From the NCBI GenBank assembly GCA_002393955.1, contig DGSK01000016.1, forward strand, positions 1 through 37,460: a stretch of DNA of 37,460 bases. The letters are read 5' to 3'. A model generated the notes under the pieces. It was given only the letters and a program-made list of their open reading frames with translations. It ran no database searches and was not told the origin of the DNA. Numbering within the stretch: the first letter of the stretch is position 1; every line of letters begins with the position of its first letter. Below, one piece after another: positions 8,496 through 17,051 of the stretch. A program made the position numbers and the translations under genes. The stretch comes from Lachnospiraceae bacterium UBA4364. Lineage in GTDB: Bacteria; Bacillota; Clostridia; Lachnospirales; Lachnospiraceae.

Positions 8496-9551
8496 ATGTT
8501 TGAAAGGATAAAAAATATCGCGCTTTATGGCGGAACGGACAGGGAGAGCTATAATGCGGTAAAAGGCAGGATACAGGATAATAACAGTATCATGTCTTTG
8601 GTTTTTGCATCTGTTGCATCGATACTTATAGGGATCATGCTGATGCTTTCGCATACACAGGAAGGATTTTCGGGATCAAGACCTGTATATATAGCCGGAC
8701 TGATACTTTCCCTGATACAGATAATACTTTCGTTACACTCGCGTAAAGTTCCGTGGTTATCATATATATCGGTATATGTGGCTATTTCGGTATTCCTCTT
8801 ATATGGTATCGCGATAGCAACGCTGACCAGACCTGAGGAGCAGACTGTGACTTTTATGGTACTGCTCATATTTGTTCCTCTTATATTCGTGGACCGGCCT
8901 GTAAACATAGCGATCAGCCTTATATTTTATATTATCCTGTTTTTGATCATGGCATACAGGAACAAGACCGGTGCAGTACTTTCGGTGGATGTTACCGATG
9001 CCCTCATTTTCGGAATGCTTTCCCTTGTATCGGAAACAGTGGTAAACAGGGCAAAGATACGAGGCTATGTTCTTGACAACAAGCTTCATATAATGAGTGA
9101 GACAGACCAGCTGACGGGCCTGAATAACAGAAACTGTTACGAGATGAAGCTCCCGGTTTATGATACTTTGTATCAGGAGAATATCTGCTGTATCTATATT
9201 GATGTCAACGGACTTCATGAGATTAATAATACAAAGGGACATAAGGCGGGGGATGAGATGCTGTGCTATATAGCGGATATGGTTCAGAAGCAGTTCGGAG
9301 TCAGGGATGCATACCGTGTAGGCGGGGATGAATATGTGGTATTTGTTATGGATACTTCCGAAGACGAGATAAAGTCAAAGCTGCAGACACTTAATGATCT
9401 GATAACAAAGCACGGATATCATGCAGCTGTCGGATACGAATACCATAAAGGAAAGAATCTGAATATAAATAAGCTGATCGTTGAAGCAGAGTCAAAAATG
9501 TATAAAGACAAGGACGAGTATTATAAGGTCAAAAACAGGAAGTCGAGATGA
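8496..9551 (+). CDS. Membrane-bound GGDEF-domain protein (putative diguanylate cyclase)
   Basis: 351 residues. Five or six hydrophobic segments (about 32-51, 66-81, 88-110, 119-133, 137-153, perhaps 168-183) precede a C-terminal GGDEF domain with DQLTGLNNRN at about 204 and the signature at 276-280. The signature reads GGDEY, not GGDEF/GGEEF; a Tyr in the last place is an uncommon but conservative change. The inhibitory RxxD site expected before it is absent. Diguanylate cyclases make cyclic di-GMP from two GTP. The membrane part has no family I recognise. A two-component pair starts 33 bases downstream on the same strand and is probably co-transcribed. Confidence 0.85.
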   Translation: MFERIKNIALYGGTDRESYNAVKGRIQDNNSIMSLVFASVASILIGIMLMLSHTQEGFSGSRPVYIAGLILSLIQIILSLHSRKVPWLSYISVYVAISVFLLYGIAIATLTRPEEQTVTFMVLLIFVPLIFVDRPVNIAISLIFYIILFLIMAYRNKTGAVLSVDVTDALIFGMLSLVSETVVNRAKIRGYVLDNKLHIMSETDQLTGLNNRNCYEMKLPVYDTLYQENICCIYIDVNGLHEINNTKGHKAGDEMLCYIADMVQKQFGVRDAYRVGGDEYVVFVMDTSEDEIKSKLQTLNDLITKHGYHAAVGYEYHKGKNLNINKLIVEAESKMYKDKDEYYKVKNRKSR

Positions 9552-9584
9552 CCGGGAATTATGTCCCGGAGGAAAGGCGGCTGA

Positions 9585-10262
9585 ATGAGGATCCTGATAG
9601 TTGAGGATGAAATTTCATTAGCAAATATAGTGGCGGAGAGACTAAAAAAAGACCGCTATATCATAGATATATCTAACGACGGAGAGAGTGGTCTGGACAA
9701 TGCCCTTACGGGGATTTATGATCTCATCATACTGGATATAATGCTTCCCAAAATTAATGGGATAGACATTCTCAAGGAAATAAGAAAAAAAGACAGGGCC
9801 GTAAAGGTGATAATGCTGACTGCAAAGGCAGAGCTGGATGACAGACTGTCAGGGTTTGAAAACGGAGCAAACGATTATGTTCCGAAGCCTTTCCATGTTG
9901 AGGAACTGGCGGCAAGGGTAAATGCACAGCTTAATATCGGAAAAGCCATGGATCAGAATCTGGAATTCGGAGATATAGTGCTGGACTACAAGCTTTCAAA
10001 ACTGCGGTGTATCACAAACCGGGAAGATGTAGGAATTAATAATAAAGAATTTCAGCTGATAGAATACCTGATGACAAATGCGGACAGGATACTTTCAAGA
10101 GATATGATCTATGACCGCGTGTGGGGAATGGAGTCTGATGCATTATCAAATAATCTGGAAGCATATATGTCATTTTTACGGAAGAAACTAAAGATCATAG
10201 GCTCGAAGGTTTCGATAAAAACGATCCGCAACATGGGATACCGGCTGGAGTATGAAGAATAG
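9585..10262 (+). CDS. OmpR/PhoB-family response regulator
   Basis: 225 residues with an N-terminal receiver domain and a C-terminal winged helix. The receiver has the acidic pair at residues 7-9 (VEDE), the phospho-acceptor Asp51 (LIILDIMLP), a Thr in MLTAKAEL and the Lys of VPKPF. The DNA-binding part (about 128-223) contains LIEYLMTNADRILSRDMIYD and ends KTIRNMGYRLE. The kinase gene starts 6 bases after its stop, so the two form a classic pair, with the GGDEF gene just upstream. The target genes are not evident. Confidence 0.93.
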   Translation: MRILIVEDEISLANIVAERLKKDRYIIDISNDGESGLDNALTGIYDLIILDIMLPKINGIDILKEIRKKDRAVKVIMLTAKAELDDRLSGFENGANDYVPKPFHVEELAARVNAQLNIGKAMDQNLEFGDIVLDYKLSKLRCITNREDVGINNKEFQLIEYLMTNADRILSRDMIYDRVWGMESDALSNNLEAYMSFLRKKLKIIGSKVSIKTIRNMGYRLEYEE

Positions 10263-10268
10263 CGGTAT

Positions 10269-11573
10269 ATGAAGGAATTAAAAAGAAAGACAAATCTGAC
10301 TCTTATCGCAATACTGAGTATGATACTGCTTGTCGTACTGGTATTTCTTAATGTACATTCCTATAATCGCGAAAAGGAAGATATACGCAGGAGCCTGAAT
10401 ATTCTTGACAGCCGGATGGGACCTGTAGAGCCGGGAAAGGAATCTGTGCCGGATTCCTTTGGAAACAATCCTGATCCTGCGGGGATACCGGAGAAGCCTG
10501 CAATGGAGGGGGCGCCTGAGCAGGAAATTTATGGGACAGAACCACACCGGATGGAAAATATGATGATACTGGATCATGAACTCTATACGGTGGATATACA
10601 GGATGGAGCAATCGCAGGAATTTACAGCCTGGGAGAAACATCAGAGGATTTTGATGTAAATAAAGCTGCCGATAGAATAATTGCAAAAGAAAAGAATAAT
10701 GCACTGTCTGTCGGAAATCTATATTTCGGGGGATATTCATATCAGTATCATTACATGGATTCCATAGTGATACTGAATAACGGGGATATAACGAAAAAAC
10801 TTTGGGAGCTTTTCTTTGAAAGTGCTATCCTGTTTATTATTTTTGAACTGATCATAATCCTTGCATCTGTACGGATCACAAGGTGGATCACAAAACCTGC
10901 GGAAGAGGCTTTTGCCAGACAAAAGGAATTCATTGCAGATGCGTCTCATGAGCTTAAGACACCTCTTGCTGTGATAATGGCCTCTGCCGATGAGATGCAG
11001 GCAAAGGCGGATGATAAAAAATATCTTGAAAATATCAGATACGAATCCGATAGAATGAACCGGCTGATAGCGGGACTGCTTAATCTGTCCAGGCTGGAGG
11101 ATGCAGAAGCAGTATCACTTCACAAGGAGGAAGATCTGTCCAGGATACTGGAAAAAAACTGCATGGCTTTTGACGGAGTTGCTTTCGAACAGGGAGTGAT
11201 GATCTGCACGGATATAGAAGAGAATTTGGTCTATAAATGTAATAAAGAAGAAATAGAACAGATGGTGACAACAATCCTTGACAATGCCGTGCGTCACAGC
11301 TTCAAAGATACGCAGGTTCGTGTAAAGGCCGGACGAAATAACAGGAAAAACGCTGTATCCATACAGGTGATAAATACCGGCACTCCGATACCTGATGAAG
11401 ACAGAGAGAAGATATTCGAAAGATTTTACCGTGGCGACAAAGCCAGGAGCAGAGACGAGAATCATTATGGTTTAGGTTTAGCCATTGCAAGACGTATTGC
11501 CCGTAATCATAACGGAGATATCCGTGCATACTCGGAGAATGGCGATACGATATTTGATATAGAGCTTAGATAA
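10269..11573 (+). CDS. Sensor histidine kinase, partner of the upstream regulator
   Basis: 434 residues. Two membrane segments (about 9-30 and 184-203) bracket an extracellular sensor of about 150 residues that is rich in Pro, Glu and Met in its first part. The HisKA domain has the phospho-acceptor His227 in FIADASHELKTPLAV. The HATPase domain shows the N box with Asn339 (ILDNAVRHS), the FERFYRGD motif and the G box HYGLGLAIARRIA. No HAMP domain is clear. The start follows the response regulator stop by 6 bases. The signal is unknown. A strong terminator follows at 11632-11665. Confidence 0.92.
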   Translation: MKELKRKTNLTLIAILSMILLVVLVFLNVHSYNREKEDIRRSLNILDSRMGPVEPGKESVPDSFGNNPDPAGIPEKPAMEGAPEQEIYGTEPHRMENMMILDHELYTVDIQDGAIAGIYSLGETSEDFDVNKAADRIIAKEKNNALSVGNLYFGGYSYQYHYMDSIVILNNGDITKKLWELFFESAILFIIFELIIILASVRITRWITKPAEEAFARQKEFIADASHELKTPLAVIMASADEMQAKADDKKYLENIRYESDRMNRLIAGLLNLSRLEDAEAVSLHKEEDLSRILEKNCMAFDGVAFEQGVMICTDIEENLVYKCNKEEIEQMVTTILDNAVRHSFKDTQVRVKAGRNNRKNAVSIQVINTGTPIPDEDREKIFERFYRGDKARSRDENHYGLGLAIARRIARNHNGDIRAYSENGDTIFDIELR

Positions 11574-11631
11574 AAATTATGTTACATACCTAGTTATAAA
11601 CTGAAACTGCGCTGCGAGGGCGGTAAACAGT

Positions 11632-11665
11632 AAACACTGTAATTTTAAAATTACGGTGTTTTTTT
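11632..11665 (+). terminator. Rho-independent terminator after the two-component operon
   Basis: AAACACTGTAATTTT (11632-11646) pairs with AAAATTACGGTGTTT (11647-11661) with one G-U pair. The arms are immediately adjacent, so the central A/T pairs must open to form the loop. A run of seven T follows. Confidence 0.85.
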
Positions 11666-11727
11666 AATGCTCGTTTAAGGTTTCACATATACCATAGCCT
11701 TAACAAAACGGAAAGGATGTGAAATTT

Positions 11728-12501
11728 ATGAGCAACTACAGGGAAGTGTTTAAAAGAAAAGAAGTCAAGTATCTGCTGGATGAAGGACAGTACGAGCAGC
11801 TTATGGCTTATCTCGAAGGAATGGCAAAGATAGACACATATGGTCTATCCCGGATAAATAATATCTACTACGATACTGAGGACTACAGGCTGATACGGAC
11901 TTCCATCGAAAAAACCTTGTACAAGGAGAAGCTCAGGCTGCGTACATACGGGAACACAAATGACGATACCAATGCCTTCGTCGAGATAAAGAAAAAGTAT
12001 GACGGCATCGTTTACAAAAGAAGGATTTCAGGAAAGTATAAGGATCTGTACGGATATCTTTCAGGAGATGAAGGAAGCATAGGAACATCACAGATATCAA
12101 AAGAGATAGAAGAGTTTATAAAGCTTTACGGAAATCTGATACCTGCAATGAGCATATGTTATGACAGGATCGCGATGGCGGGGATTTACGATCCTGACCT
12201 CCGGGTAACCTTTGACAGCAATATAGAGTGGAATTCAGACTGCAGTGATCTAAGACAGATAAAAAAAGGACATCAGCTCCTAAAAAAAGGACAGCGCCTT
12301 ATGGAAATAAAGATAGCGGGTGCATTTCCGATAGAACTGTCAAGGATGCTTAGTGAGCTTGGGATTTTCCCGACATCATTTTCAAAATACGGAGCAGGAT
12401 ATAAGACAATGGTGAGAAAACGTCTGACCGTGCTTCCGGCAGCAGGCAGGGTTTCCGCAAAAAGAAAGTATTCAGGACTTCCCAAAGCAATATGCTGTTA
12501 A
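11728..12501 (+). CDS. VTC-domain polyphosphate polymerase family protein
   Basis: About 257 residues of the CYTH-like triphosphate-tunnel fold. Recognisable parts are FKRKEVKYLLDEGQYEQL at the start, NNIYYDTEDYRLIRTSIE (about 44-62), KEKLRLRTYG, the basic/acidic strand FVEIKKKYDGIVYKRR and, near the end, LMEIKIAGAFP. The alternating Lys/Arg and Glu positions that line the tunnel are present. Family members that contain this domain make polyphosphate. A GTG nine bases earlier lies almost against the GAAAGG site, so the ATG at 11728 is preferred. A DUF4956 membrane protein gene follows, the usual partner of bacterial VTC-domain genes. Confidence 0.87.
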   Translation: MSNYREVFKRKEVKYLLDEGQYEQLMAYLEGMAKIDTYGLSRINNIYYDTEDYRLIRTSIEKTLYKEKLRLRTYGNTNDDTNAFVEIKKKYDGIVYKRRISGKYKDLYGYLSGDEGSIGTSQISKEIEEFIKLYGNLIPAMSICYDRIAMAGIYDPDLRVTFDSNIEWNSDCSDLRQIKKGHQLLKKGQRLMEIKIAGAFPIELSRMLSELGIFPTSFSKYGAGYKTMVRKRLTVLPAAGRVSAKRKYSGLPKAICC

Positions 12502-12530
12502 AGGTTGGATGTAACGAATCGAAGGGCTGA

Positions 12531-12553
12531 TTGTTATATAAAAGATATAACAA
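12531..12553 (+). other. Intergenic hairpin between VTC-like and DUF4956 genes
   Basis: TTGTTATAT (12531-12539) and ATATAACAA (12545-12553) form a perfect 9-bp stem with a 5-base loop. No T-run follows, so it is not a typical terminator. It may be an mRNA processing or stability element. Confidence 0.5.
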
Positions 12554-12613
12554 AACGCAGGATTAATTATTACATAAAGTGTATAACGGAAAATTGGAAA
12601 GGAGAAACAGAAT

Positions 12614-13294
12614 ATGCCAGACAGTATTTTTACAACAATTCTTACAACGGGGACTTTCACGGCAAGTGAATTTGTCATAGTGACATTGACGGCATTTGTA
12701 TGCGGACTGATCATTGCCGCAGCCTATATGTTCAGAAATCATTATTCAAAGAGTTTTATAGTTACACTTGTGCTTCTGCCGGCAATCGTAGAGCTGGTGA
12801 TCATAATGGTAAATGGAAATATAGGCGCAGGAGTGGCCGTTGCCGGGGCATTCAGTCTGGTGCGTTTCCGTTCTGTTCCGGGGAGAGGCCAGGAGATAGC
12901 GGGTATATTTTTAGCCATGGCGGTAGGTCTGGCAGCGGGTATGGGATATATTGGAATTGCGGTGATGTTTACGGTTGTGGTTTCCGGGCTTGGTGTATTG
13001 ATGAATCTGCTTCGTTTTGGCGCAGAGGATAAGGGAATACGGAGGCTGCGGATCATGATCCCGGAAAATCTGGATTATGAAGGAAGGTTTGAGGAAGTCT
13101 TTAATAAGTACCTCAGGGAATATAACTATGATGAAGTACGTACCGCAAATATGGGAAGTATGTATAAGCTGACTCTGAGTGTTATACCCAAGGAGCACAT
13201 ATCTACCAGAGAGTTTCTTGATGAAATGCGCACATTGAACGGAAATCTTGATATAAGCCTGGGCAGGGCAGTAGAAACGCAGGAGGCATTATGA
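12614..13294 (+). CDS. DUF4956 family membrane protein
   Basis: 226 residues. Membrane segments occur at about 17-42, 52-70, 75-90 and 95-132. The conserved motif GAFSLVRFRSVPGRGQEIAG between them is the signature of DUF4956. The last ~85 residues are a soluble alpha/beta domain. Genes of this family commonly sit beside VTC-domain polyphosphate polymerases, as here, and the product may form the membrane part of that machinery; the biochemical role is not established. AAAGGAG lies upstream of the start. The stop overlaps the start of a 16-codon mini-ORF. Confidence 0.88.
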   Translation: MPDSIFTTILTTGTFTASEFVIVTLTAFVCGLIIAAAYMFRNHYSKSFIVTLVLLPAIVELVIIMVNGNIGAGVAVAGAFSLVRFRSVPGRGQEIAGIFLAMAVGLAAGMGYIGIAVMFTVVVSGLGVLMNLLRFGAEDKGIRRLRIMIPENLDYEGRFEEVFNKYLREYNYDEVRTANMGSMYKLTLSVIPKEHISTREFLDEMRTLNGNLDISLGRAVETQEAL

Positions 13295-13341
13295 GCATAC
13301 GGAACAGCCATGGCGAACGGCACCACCGTCAGGCGTGCTAG
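13291..13341 (+). CDS. Possible translationally coupled mini-ORF (16 codons)
   Basis: An ATG at 13291 overlaps the DUF4956 stop in an ATGA arrangement and has AGGAGG four bases before it. The frame is MSIRNSHGERHHRQAC then TAG. The coupling signals are as good as those of real downstream genes, but the product is tiny. It could be a leader peptide, a remnant of a deleted third gene (such operons often carry a CotH-like gene here), or chance. I have no homology evidence. Confidence 0.3.
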   Translation: MSIRNSHGERHHRQAC

Positions 13342-13414
13342 CGGTGTGAGGAAGTCAGTAGTATGTAACAAGCAGGGATTTTAATAAAAAATGATAAGAC
13401 AGGAGGAAAGGGAT

Positions 13415-14881
13415 ATGAAGAAAAAAGTCATCATGGCCATCATAGGAGCAGCGTTTTTAATGGCAGCATGCGGGAAGACAGATACCGGGGATGTGGTACT
13501 GTCAGAAAGCGAGGAATATGTATTAACTTCGCTAGAGGGTGAAAACAGTGATATCGGATCTGAGATTTTTGAAGAGATAGACAGCGATGACATTTTCACC
13601 GACAGGGATAATGAGCAGTCTGCTGATCTGACGGACGCTTCATATATTAGTGTTAAGGATGGAAGTGATGTAACAATTACCGAAGAAGGGGTATATGTGC
13701 TGAGCGGTTCGGCGGAGGATACGACGGTATATGTAGAGGCTGACAGCAGTGCAAAAGTTCAGCTTGTGCTGGATGGTCTGGTGATCAACAATTCGGACAG
13801 GCCGTGCATTTATATAAAGAGTGCAGACAAGGTATTTGTTACGACTGTTTCCGATGATAATGTCCTGACAGTAAGCGGGGGCTTTACCACAGACGGGGAA
13901 ACCAATACTGACGCGGTGATCTTTTCAAAAGATGATCTGGTACTGAACGGTACGGGCAGCCTTACGGTCACATCTTCAGATAATGGAATTGCCGGTAAGG
14001 ATGGAGTAAGGATCACTGGTGGGAGTCTGATGATATCCTGCGAAGGAAGTGCAATAGAAGCACATAATGCAATCGAAATCGCAGACGGAGTAATTGACAT
14101 CAGTAATTGTAATGACGGATTGCATGCCGAAGACAGCGATGATGATACTGCGGGATATATTTATATCAGTGGCGGCAGTATCAGTATAAATGCATCAGAC
14201 GATGCTCTGCATGCAACTACTATCGTAAAGATAGATGATGGTACTTTTGATCTGACTGCTGCTGAGGCTATAGAAGGAACGGCAATACAGATAAACGGAG
14301 GCGAAATAAATATAAGCGCAACGGATGACGGCATTAATGCTGCAAGTAAATCATCAGCATACGAACCTCTTTTCGAGCTTAACGACGGAAATGTTACCAT
14401 AGCTATGGGGGCAGGTGATACGGACGGTGTAGATTCAAACGGAGACATAATCATTAATGGCGGGACGATAAGCGTTACAGGACAGTCTGCATTTGATTAT
14501 GACGGCAGTGCGGAATATAACGGCGGAACTATAATCGTGAATGGTGAAGAGACTGATACCATTACAAACCAGTTTATGGGTGGACCGGGTATGGAAGGCG
14601 GACACGGTAACAGATTCCCAAATGATGGCACAAGACCGGAAGGTACGGGAACGGAAGGAACAAAGCCGTCTGCAGACGGAGAAATGCCTGAGGGCAGGGA
14701 GCCTGCGGCGAATGGCGAAATGCCCGAAGGCATGGAGCTGCCTGCGAATGGAGAGATGCCCGAAAGTATGGAGCCGCCTGCAAATGGAGAGAGGCCGGAA
14801 GGGTTTGAACCGCCTGCAAACGGAAATCGACCTGAGGGTTTTGAGCCGCCGGCGAACGGAGAAAGGCCTGAAGGGCAATAA
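13415..14881 (+). CDS. Carbohydrate-binding domain lipoprotein (DUF4353-like) with repeat tail
   Basis: About 488 residues. A short lipoprotein signal (MKKKVIMAIIGAAFLMAAC) is followed by an acidic spacer and then a long beta-helix-like region (about 75-385). The latter has repeated turns of the type DGTFDLTA, GGEINISATDDGINA and GDIIINGGTISVTG, characteristic of the carbohydrate-binding DUF4353 family. The C-terminus (about 419-488) is a Pro/Gly/Glu-rich array of 12-residue repeats. The ATG at 13415 follows AGGAGGAAAGGG at proper distance; an earlier ATG at 13391 lies before that site. It is the third gene of the VTC-DUF4956 cluster, suggesting a cell-surface role. Confidence 0.82.
   Translation: MKKKVIMAIIGAAFLMAACGKTDTGDVVLSESEEYVLTSLEGENSDIGSEIFEEIDSDDIFTDRDNEQSADLTDASYISVKDGSDVTITEEGVYVLSGSAEDTTVYVEADSSAKVQLVLDGLVINNSDRPCIYIKSADKVFVTTVSDDNVLTVSGGFTTDGETNTDAVIFSKDDLVLNGTGSLTVTSSDNGIAGKDGVRITGGSLMISCEGSAIEAHNAIEIADGVIDISNCNDGLHAEDSDDDTAGYIYISGGSISINASDDALHATTIVKIDDGTFDLTAAEAIEGTAIQINGGEINISATDDGINAASKSSAYEPLFELNDGNVTIAMGAGDTDGVDSNGDIIINGGTISVTGQSAFDYDGSAEYNGGTIIVNGEETDTITNQFMGGPGMEGGHGNRFPNDGTRPEGTGTEGTKPSADGEMPEGREPAANGEMPEGMELPANGEMPESMEPPANGERPEGFEPPANGNRPEGFEPPANGERPEGQ
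14669..14878 (+). repeat. 36-bp tandem repeats encoding a Pro/Gly/Glu tail
   Basis: Five full units and one shortened unit of 36 bp encode 12-residue repeats with consensus PANGEMPEGMEP. Copies differ mainly at codons 6, 10 and 11. The array ends directly at the stop codon of the DUF4353-like gene, so the copy number could vary without breaking the frame. Confidence 0.9.
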
Positions 14882-14888
14882 AATATTC

Positions 14889-14935
14889 TTGACAAGAGAA
14901 AGAAAACGGCTATAATGAAAATGTAAGCGTTTACA
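14889..14935 (+). promoter_or_regulatory. Promoter with LacI-type operator for kdgK
   Basis: TTGACA (14889-14894), a 16-base spacer and TATAAT (14911-14916) form a near-consensus promoter. The operator TGTAAGCGTTTACA (14922-14935; one base off the perfect palindrome) begins five bases after the -10 box. It should control kdgK and the genes behind it, kdgA, kduD and the GH43 gene. Confidence 0.88.
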
Positions 14936-15047
14936 TTGGCTTAAAATAAGGCTTTTTTGTAAATGCGTCATGTAAGAACATAATATTAGACTGCGGAGAT
15001 CCGGGCGGATTTCCGCCCATAAAGAAAGATAAGAAAGGGGTAACAAA

Positions 15048-16145
15048 ATGGATCTGAAGTTGCGTGACAGCAAAGAGTGTAAATATGATGCGGTATCGCT
15101 TGGAGAGATAATGCTGCGTCTTGATCCGGGCGAGGGAAGGATCCGCACGGCAAGAGAGTTTAAGGCATGGGAAGGCGGCGGAGAATACAATGTCATCCGC
15201 GGACTTCACAAATGCTTTGGCCTGAATACAGCAGTCATCACTTCTTTTGCTGATAATGAAGTCGGCAGACTGATGAAAGATCTGATCGAGCAGGGCGGCG
15301 TTGACACTTCACTTATTTATTGGAAGAAGACGGACGGTATCGGCCGTATCTGCAGAAACGGACTGAATTTTACCGAGAGAGGCTACGGAATCCGCGGTGC
15401 AGTAGGCTGCTCTGACCGTGCTAATACTGCAATCTCACAGGCAACGCCTTCAGATTTTGATTTTGACTATATATTCGGAGAGCTTGGAGTTCGCTGGCTT
15501 CATACAGGTGGTATCTATGCCGCACTTTCCGAGCAGGCATGCGAGACTGTTATTGCCGCATGCAAGGCTGCAAAGAAATACGGCACCATTGTTTCCTATG
15601 ACTTAAATTATCGTCCTTCCATGTGGAGCGCTATCGGTGGACTTGAGAAGGCTCAGGAAGTAAACAAGGAAGTGGCAAAGTATGTTGATGTAATGATAGG
15701 CAACGAGGAAGACTTTACAGCATGCCTCGGATTCCAGATAGAAGGAAATGATGCAAACTTAAAGGAACTGAATCTTGACGGCTACAAGAAGATGATCGGT
15801 GAGGCTGCAAAGACATATCCTAATTTCAAGGCTGTTGCTACCACACTCCGTACCGTAAAGACAGCTACCGTCAACGACTGGAAGGCTATCTGCTGGGCAG
15901 ACGGTGAGATTTATATGTCAAAGGAGTACAACGGACTTGAGATCCTCGACCGTGTAGGCGGCGGCGACTCTTTTGCTTCCGGACTTGTTTACGGACTGAT
16001 GACGACACAGGATGCAGAGAAGGCTGTAAATTACGGTGCAGCACATGGCGCACTTGCAATGACCACACCCGGAGATACCTCCATGGCCAGCAAGGAAGAA
16101 GTAGAAGCCATTATGGGCGGAGCCGGAGCCAGAGTTAAGAGATAA
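15048..16145 (+). CDS. kdgK: 2-keto-3-deoxygluconate kinase (PfkB family)
   Basis: 365 residues of the ribokinase/PfkB family. The N-terminus has DAVSLGEIMLRLDPGEGRI, the glycine pair WEGGGEYNVIRGL follows, and the C-terminal anion-hole motif DRVGGGDSFASGL places the catalytic Asp near residue 307. It phosphorylates KDG to 2-keto-3-deoxy-6-phosphogluconate with ATP. Other PfkB sugar kinases look similar, but the next genes are KDPG aldolase and KduD, which fixes the substrate with fair certainty. AAAGGGG precedes the start. Expression should depend on the operator at 14922-14935. Confidence 0.9.
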   Translation: MDLKLRDSKECKYDAVSLGEIMLRLDPGEGRIRTAREFKAWEGGGEYNVIRGLHKCFGLNTAVITSFADNEVGRLMKDLIEQGGVDTSLIYWKKTDGIGRICRNGLNFTERGYGIRGAVGCSDRANTAISQATPSDFDFDYIFGELGVRWLHTGGIYAALSEQACETVIAACKAAKKYGTIVSYDLNYRPSMWSAIGGLEKAQEVNKEVAKYVDVMIGNEEDFTACLGFQIEGNDANLKELNLDGYKKMIGEAAKTYPNFKAVATTLRTVKTATVNDWKAICWADGEIYMSKEYNGLEILDRVGGGDSFASGLVYGLMTTQDAEKAVNYGAAHGALAMTTPGDTSMASKEEVEAIMGGAGARVKR

Positions 16146-16217
16146 CTAATTAAGATATTGGGCATCTGTGCAGACAGCGTGCCCATTTCCAATATTCGAC
16201 ACTCTCCACTTCATACA

Positions 16218-16298
16218 GATGCGCCCGACGGTGCGAAACGAGCCATAGCATTTTCGCAAGTATTGCCGGTTGAAGGGCATTACCGTCGGTGCGGCATC
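16218..16298 (+). ncRNA. Candidate structured RNA element (three-way junction) between kdgK and kdgA
   Basis: The outer arms GATGCGCCCGACGGT (16218-16232) and ACCGTCGGTGCGGCATC (16282-16298) can form 15 base pairs with two single-base bulges. Inside, GCGAAA (16233-16238) pairs with TTTCGC (16252-16257). Next, GTA-T-TGCC (16260-16267) pairs with GGCA-T-TAC (16276-16283), overlapping the outer arm by two bases. The result is a compact three-stem junction. No T-run follows. It could be a cis-acting leader for kdgA, an mRNA-processing site or an interspersed repeat. I do not recognise a known riboswitch class. Confidence 0.4.
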
Positions 16299-16376
16299 GG
16301 TGAGAAGAGATTGTGCAGATGAGAGAATCATTGATTTTTAATAAAAATGAGAAAGTGAAAAATGAAAGGAGCAGAA

Positions 16377-17027
16377 ATGAGCGCAAAAACAGATGCGGTA
16401 TTTCAGAAGTTCAGTGAGATTGGGATCATTCCCGTTGTAGTATTAAATGATGTAAAGGATGCGGAGCCTCTGGGTAAAGCTCTTATGGAAGGGGGACTTC
16501 CCGCTGCAGAGGTGACATTCCGTACAGAGGCTGCAGAGGAATCTATCCGTATAATGGCAGAGAAGTTCCCGGATATGCTCGTAGGAGCAGGAACGGTGCT
16601 TACTATTGAGCAGGTTGACCGTGCCGTAGCAGCAGGTGCCAAGTTTATCGTAGCTCCCGGTCTCGATGAGGAGATCGTAAAGTATTGCCTTGAAAAGGAT
16701 ATCCCCGTTTGTCCCGGAACCCAGACTGCAAGCGAGATGATGCGTGCAATAAAGCTCGGTCTTACTCATGTTAAGTTTTTCCCTGCTGAAAATGCAGGCG
16801 GACTTAAAATGATCAAGGCAGTGGGTGCAGCACTTACAGCACTTAAGTTTATGCCTACCGGCGGAATCAGTGCATCTAATGTTACGGAATATCTTCAGTC
16901 CGACAAGATCTTTTGCTGTGGAGGATCATGGATGGTAAAGGGAGATATGATCAAGGCAGGAGATTTTGATGCCATAAAGGCAAAGGTTGCAGAGGCTGCA
17001 CAGATTGTTAAGGATGTGCGCGGATAA
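16377..17027 (+). CDS. kdgA: KDPG/KHG aldolase
   Basis: About 216 residues. This class I aldolase cleaves 2-keto-3-deoxy-6-phosphogluconate to pyruvate and glyceraldehyde-3-phosphate. The Schiff-base lysine is Lys133 in HVKFFPAE and the general acid/base is Glu45 in EVTFRT, the same numbers as in E. coli Eda. The motifs VGAGTVLT, CPGTQTASE and PTGGIS are also present. AAAGGAG ends six bases before the ATG at 16377; a more upstream ATG at 16362 lies before that site. It directly follows kdgK in the operon. Confidence 0.95.
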   Translation: MSAKTDAVFQKFSEIGIIPVVVLNDVKDAEPLGKALMEGGLPAAEVTFRTEAAEESIRIMAEKFPDMLVGAGTVLTIEQVDRAVAAGAKFIVAPGLDEEIVKYCLEKDIPVCPGTQTASEMMRAIKLGLTHVKFFPAENAGGLKMIKAVGAALTALKFMPTGGISASNVTEYLQSDKIFCCGGSWMVKGDMIKAGDFDAIKAKVAEAAQIVKDVRG

Positions 17028-17051
17028 TATAAAAGCGATTTTTATAAACAG

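Noticed and set aside
12700..13032. 110-residue open frame inside the DUF4956 gene
   Set aside because: It lies in another frame of a well-supported membrane protein and has no ribosome site or recognisable motif.
13295..13390. Spacer after DUF4956 as part of a group II intron or retron RNA
   Set aside because: A few short stretches looked suggestive, but no domain V hairpin, reverse transcriptase gene or matching structure could be identified.
14435..15196. 253-residue minus-strand frame over the repeat tail and kdgK promoter
   Set aside because: It arises from the complementary strand of the 36-bp repeats, is low in complexity and crosses a clear promoter and operator.
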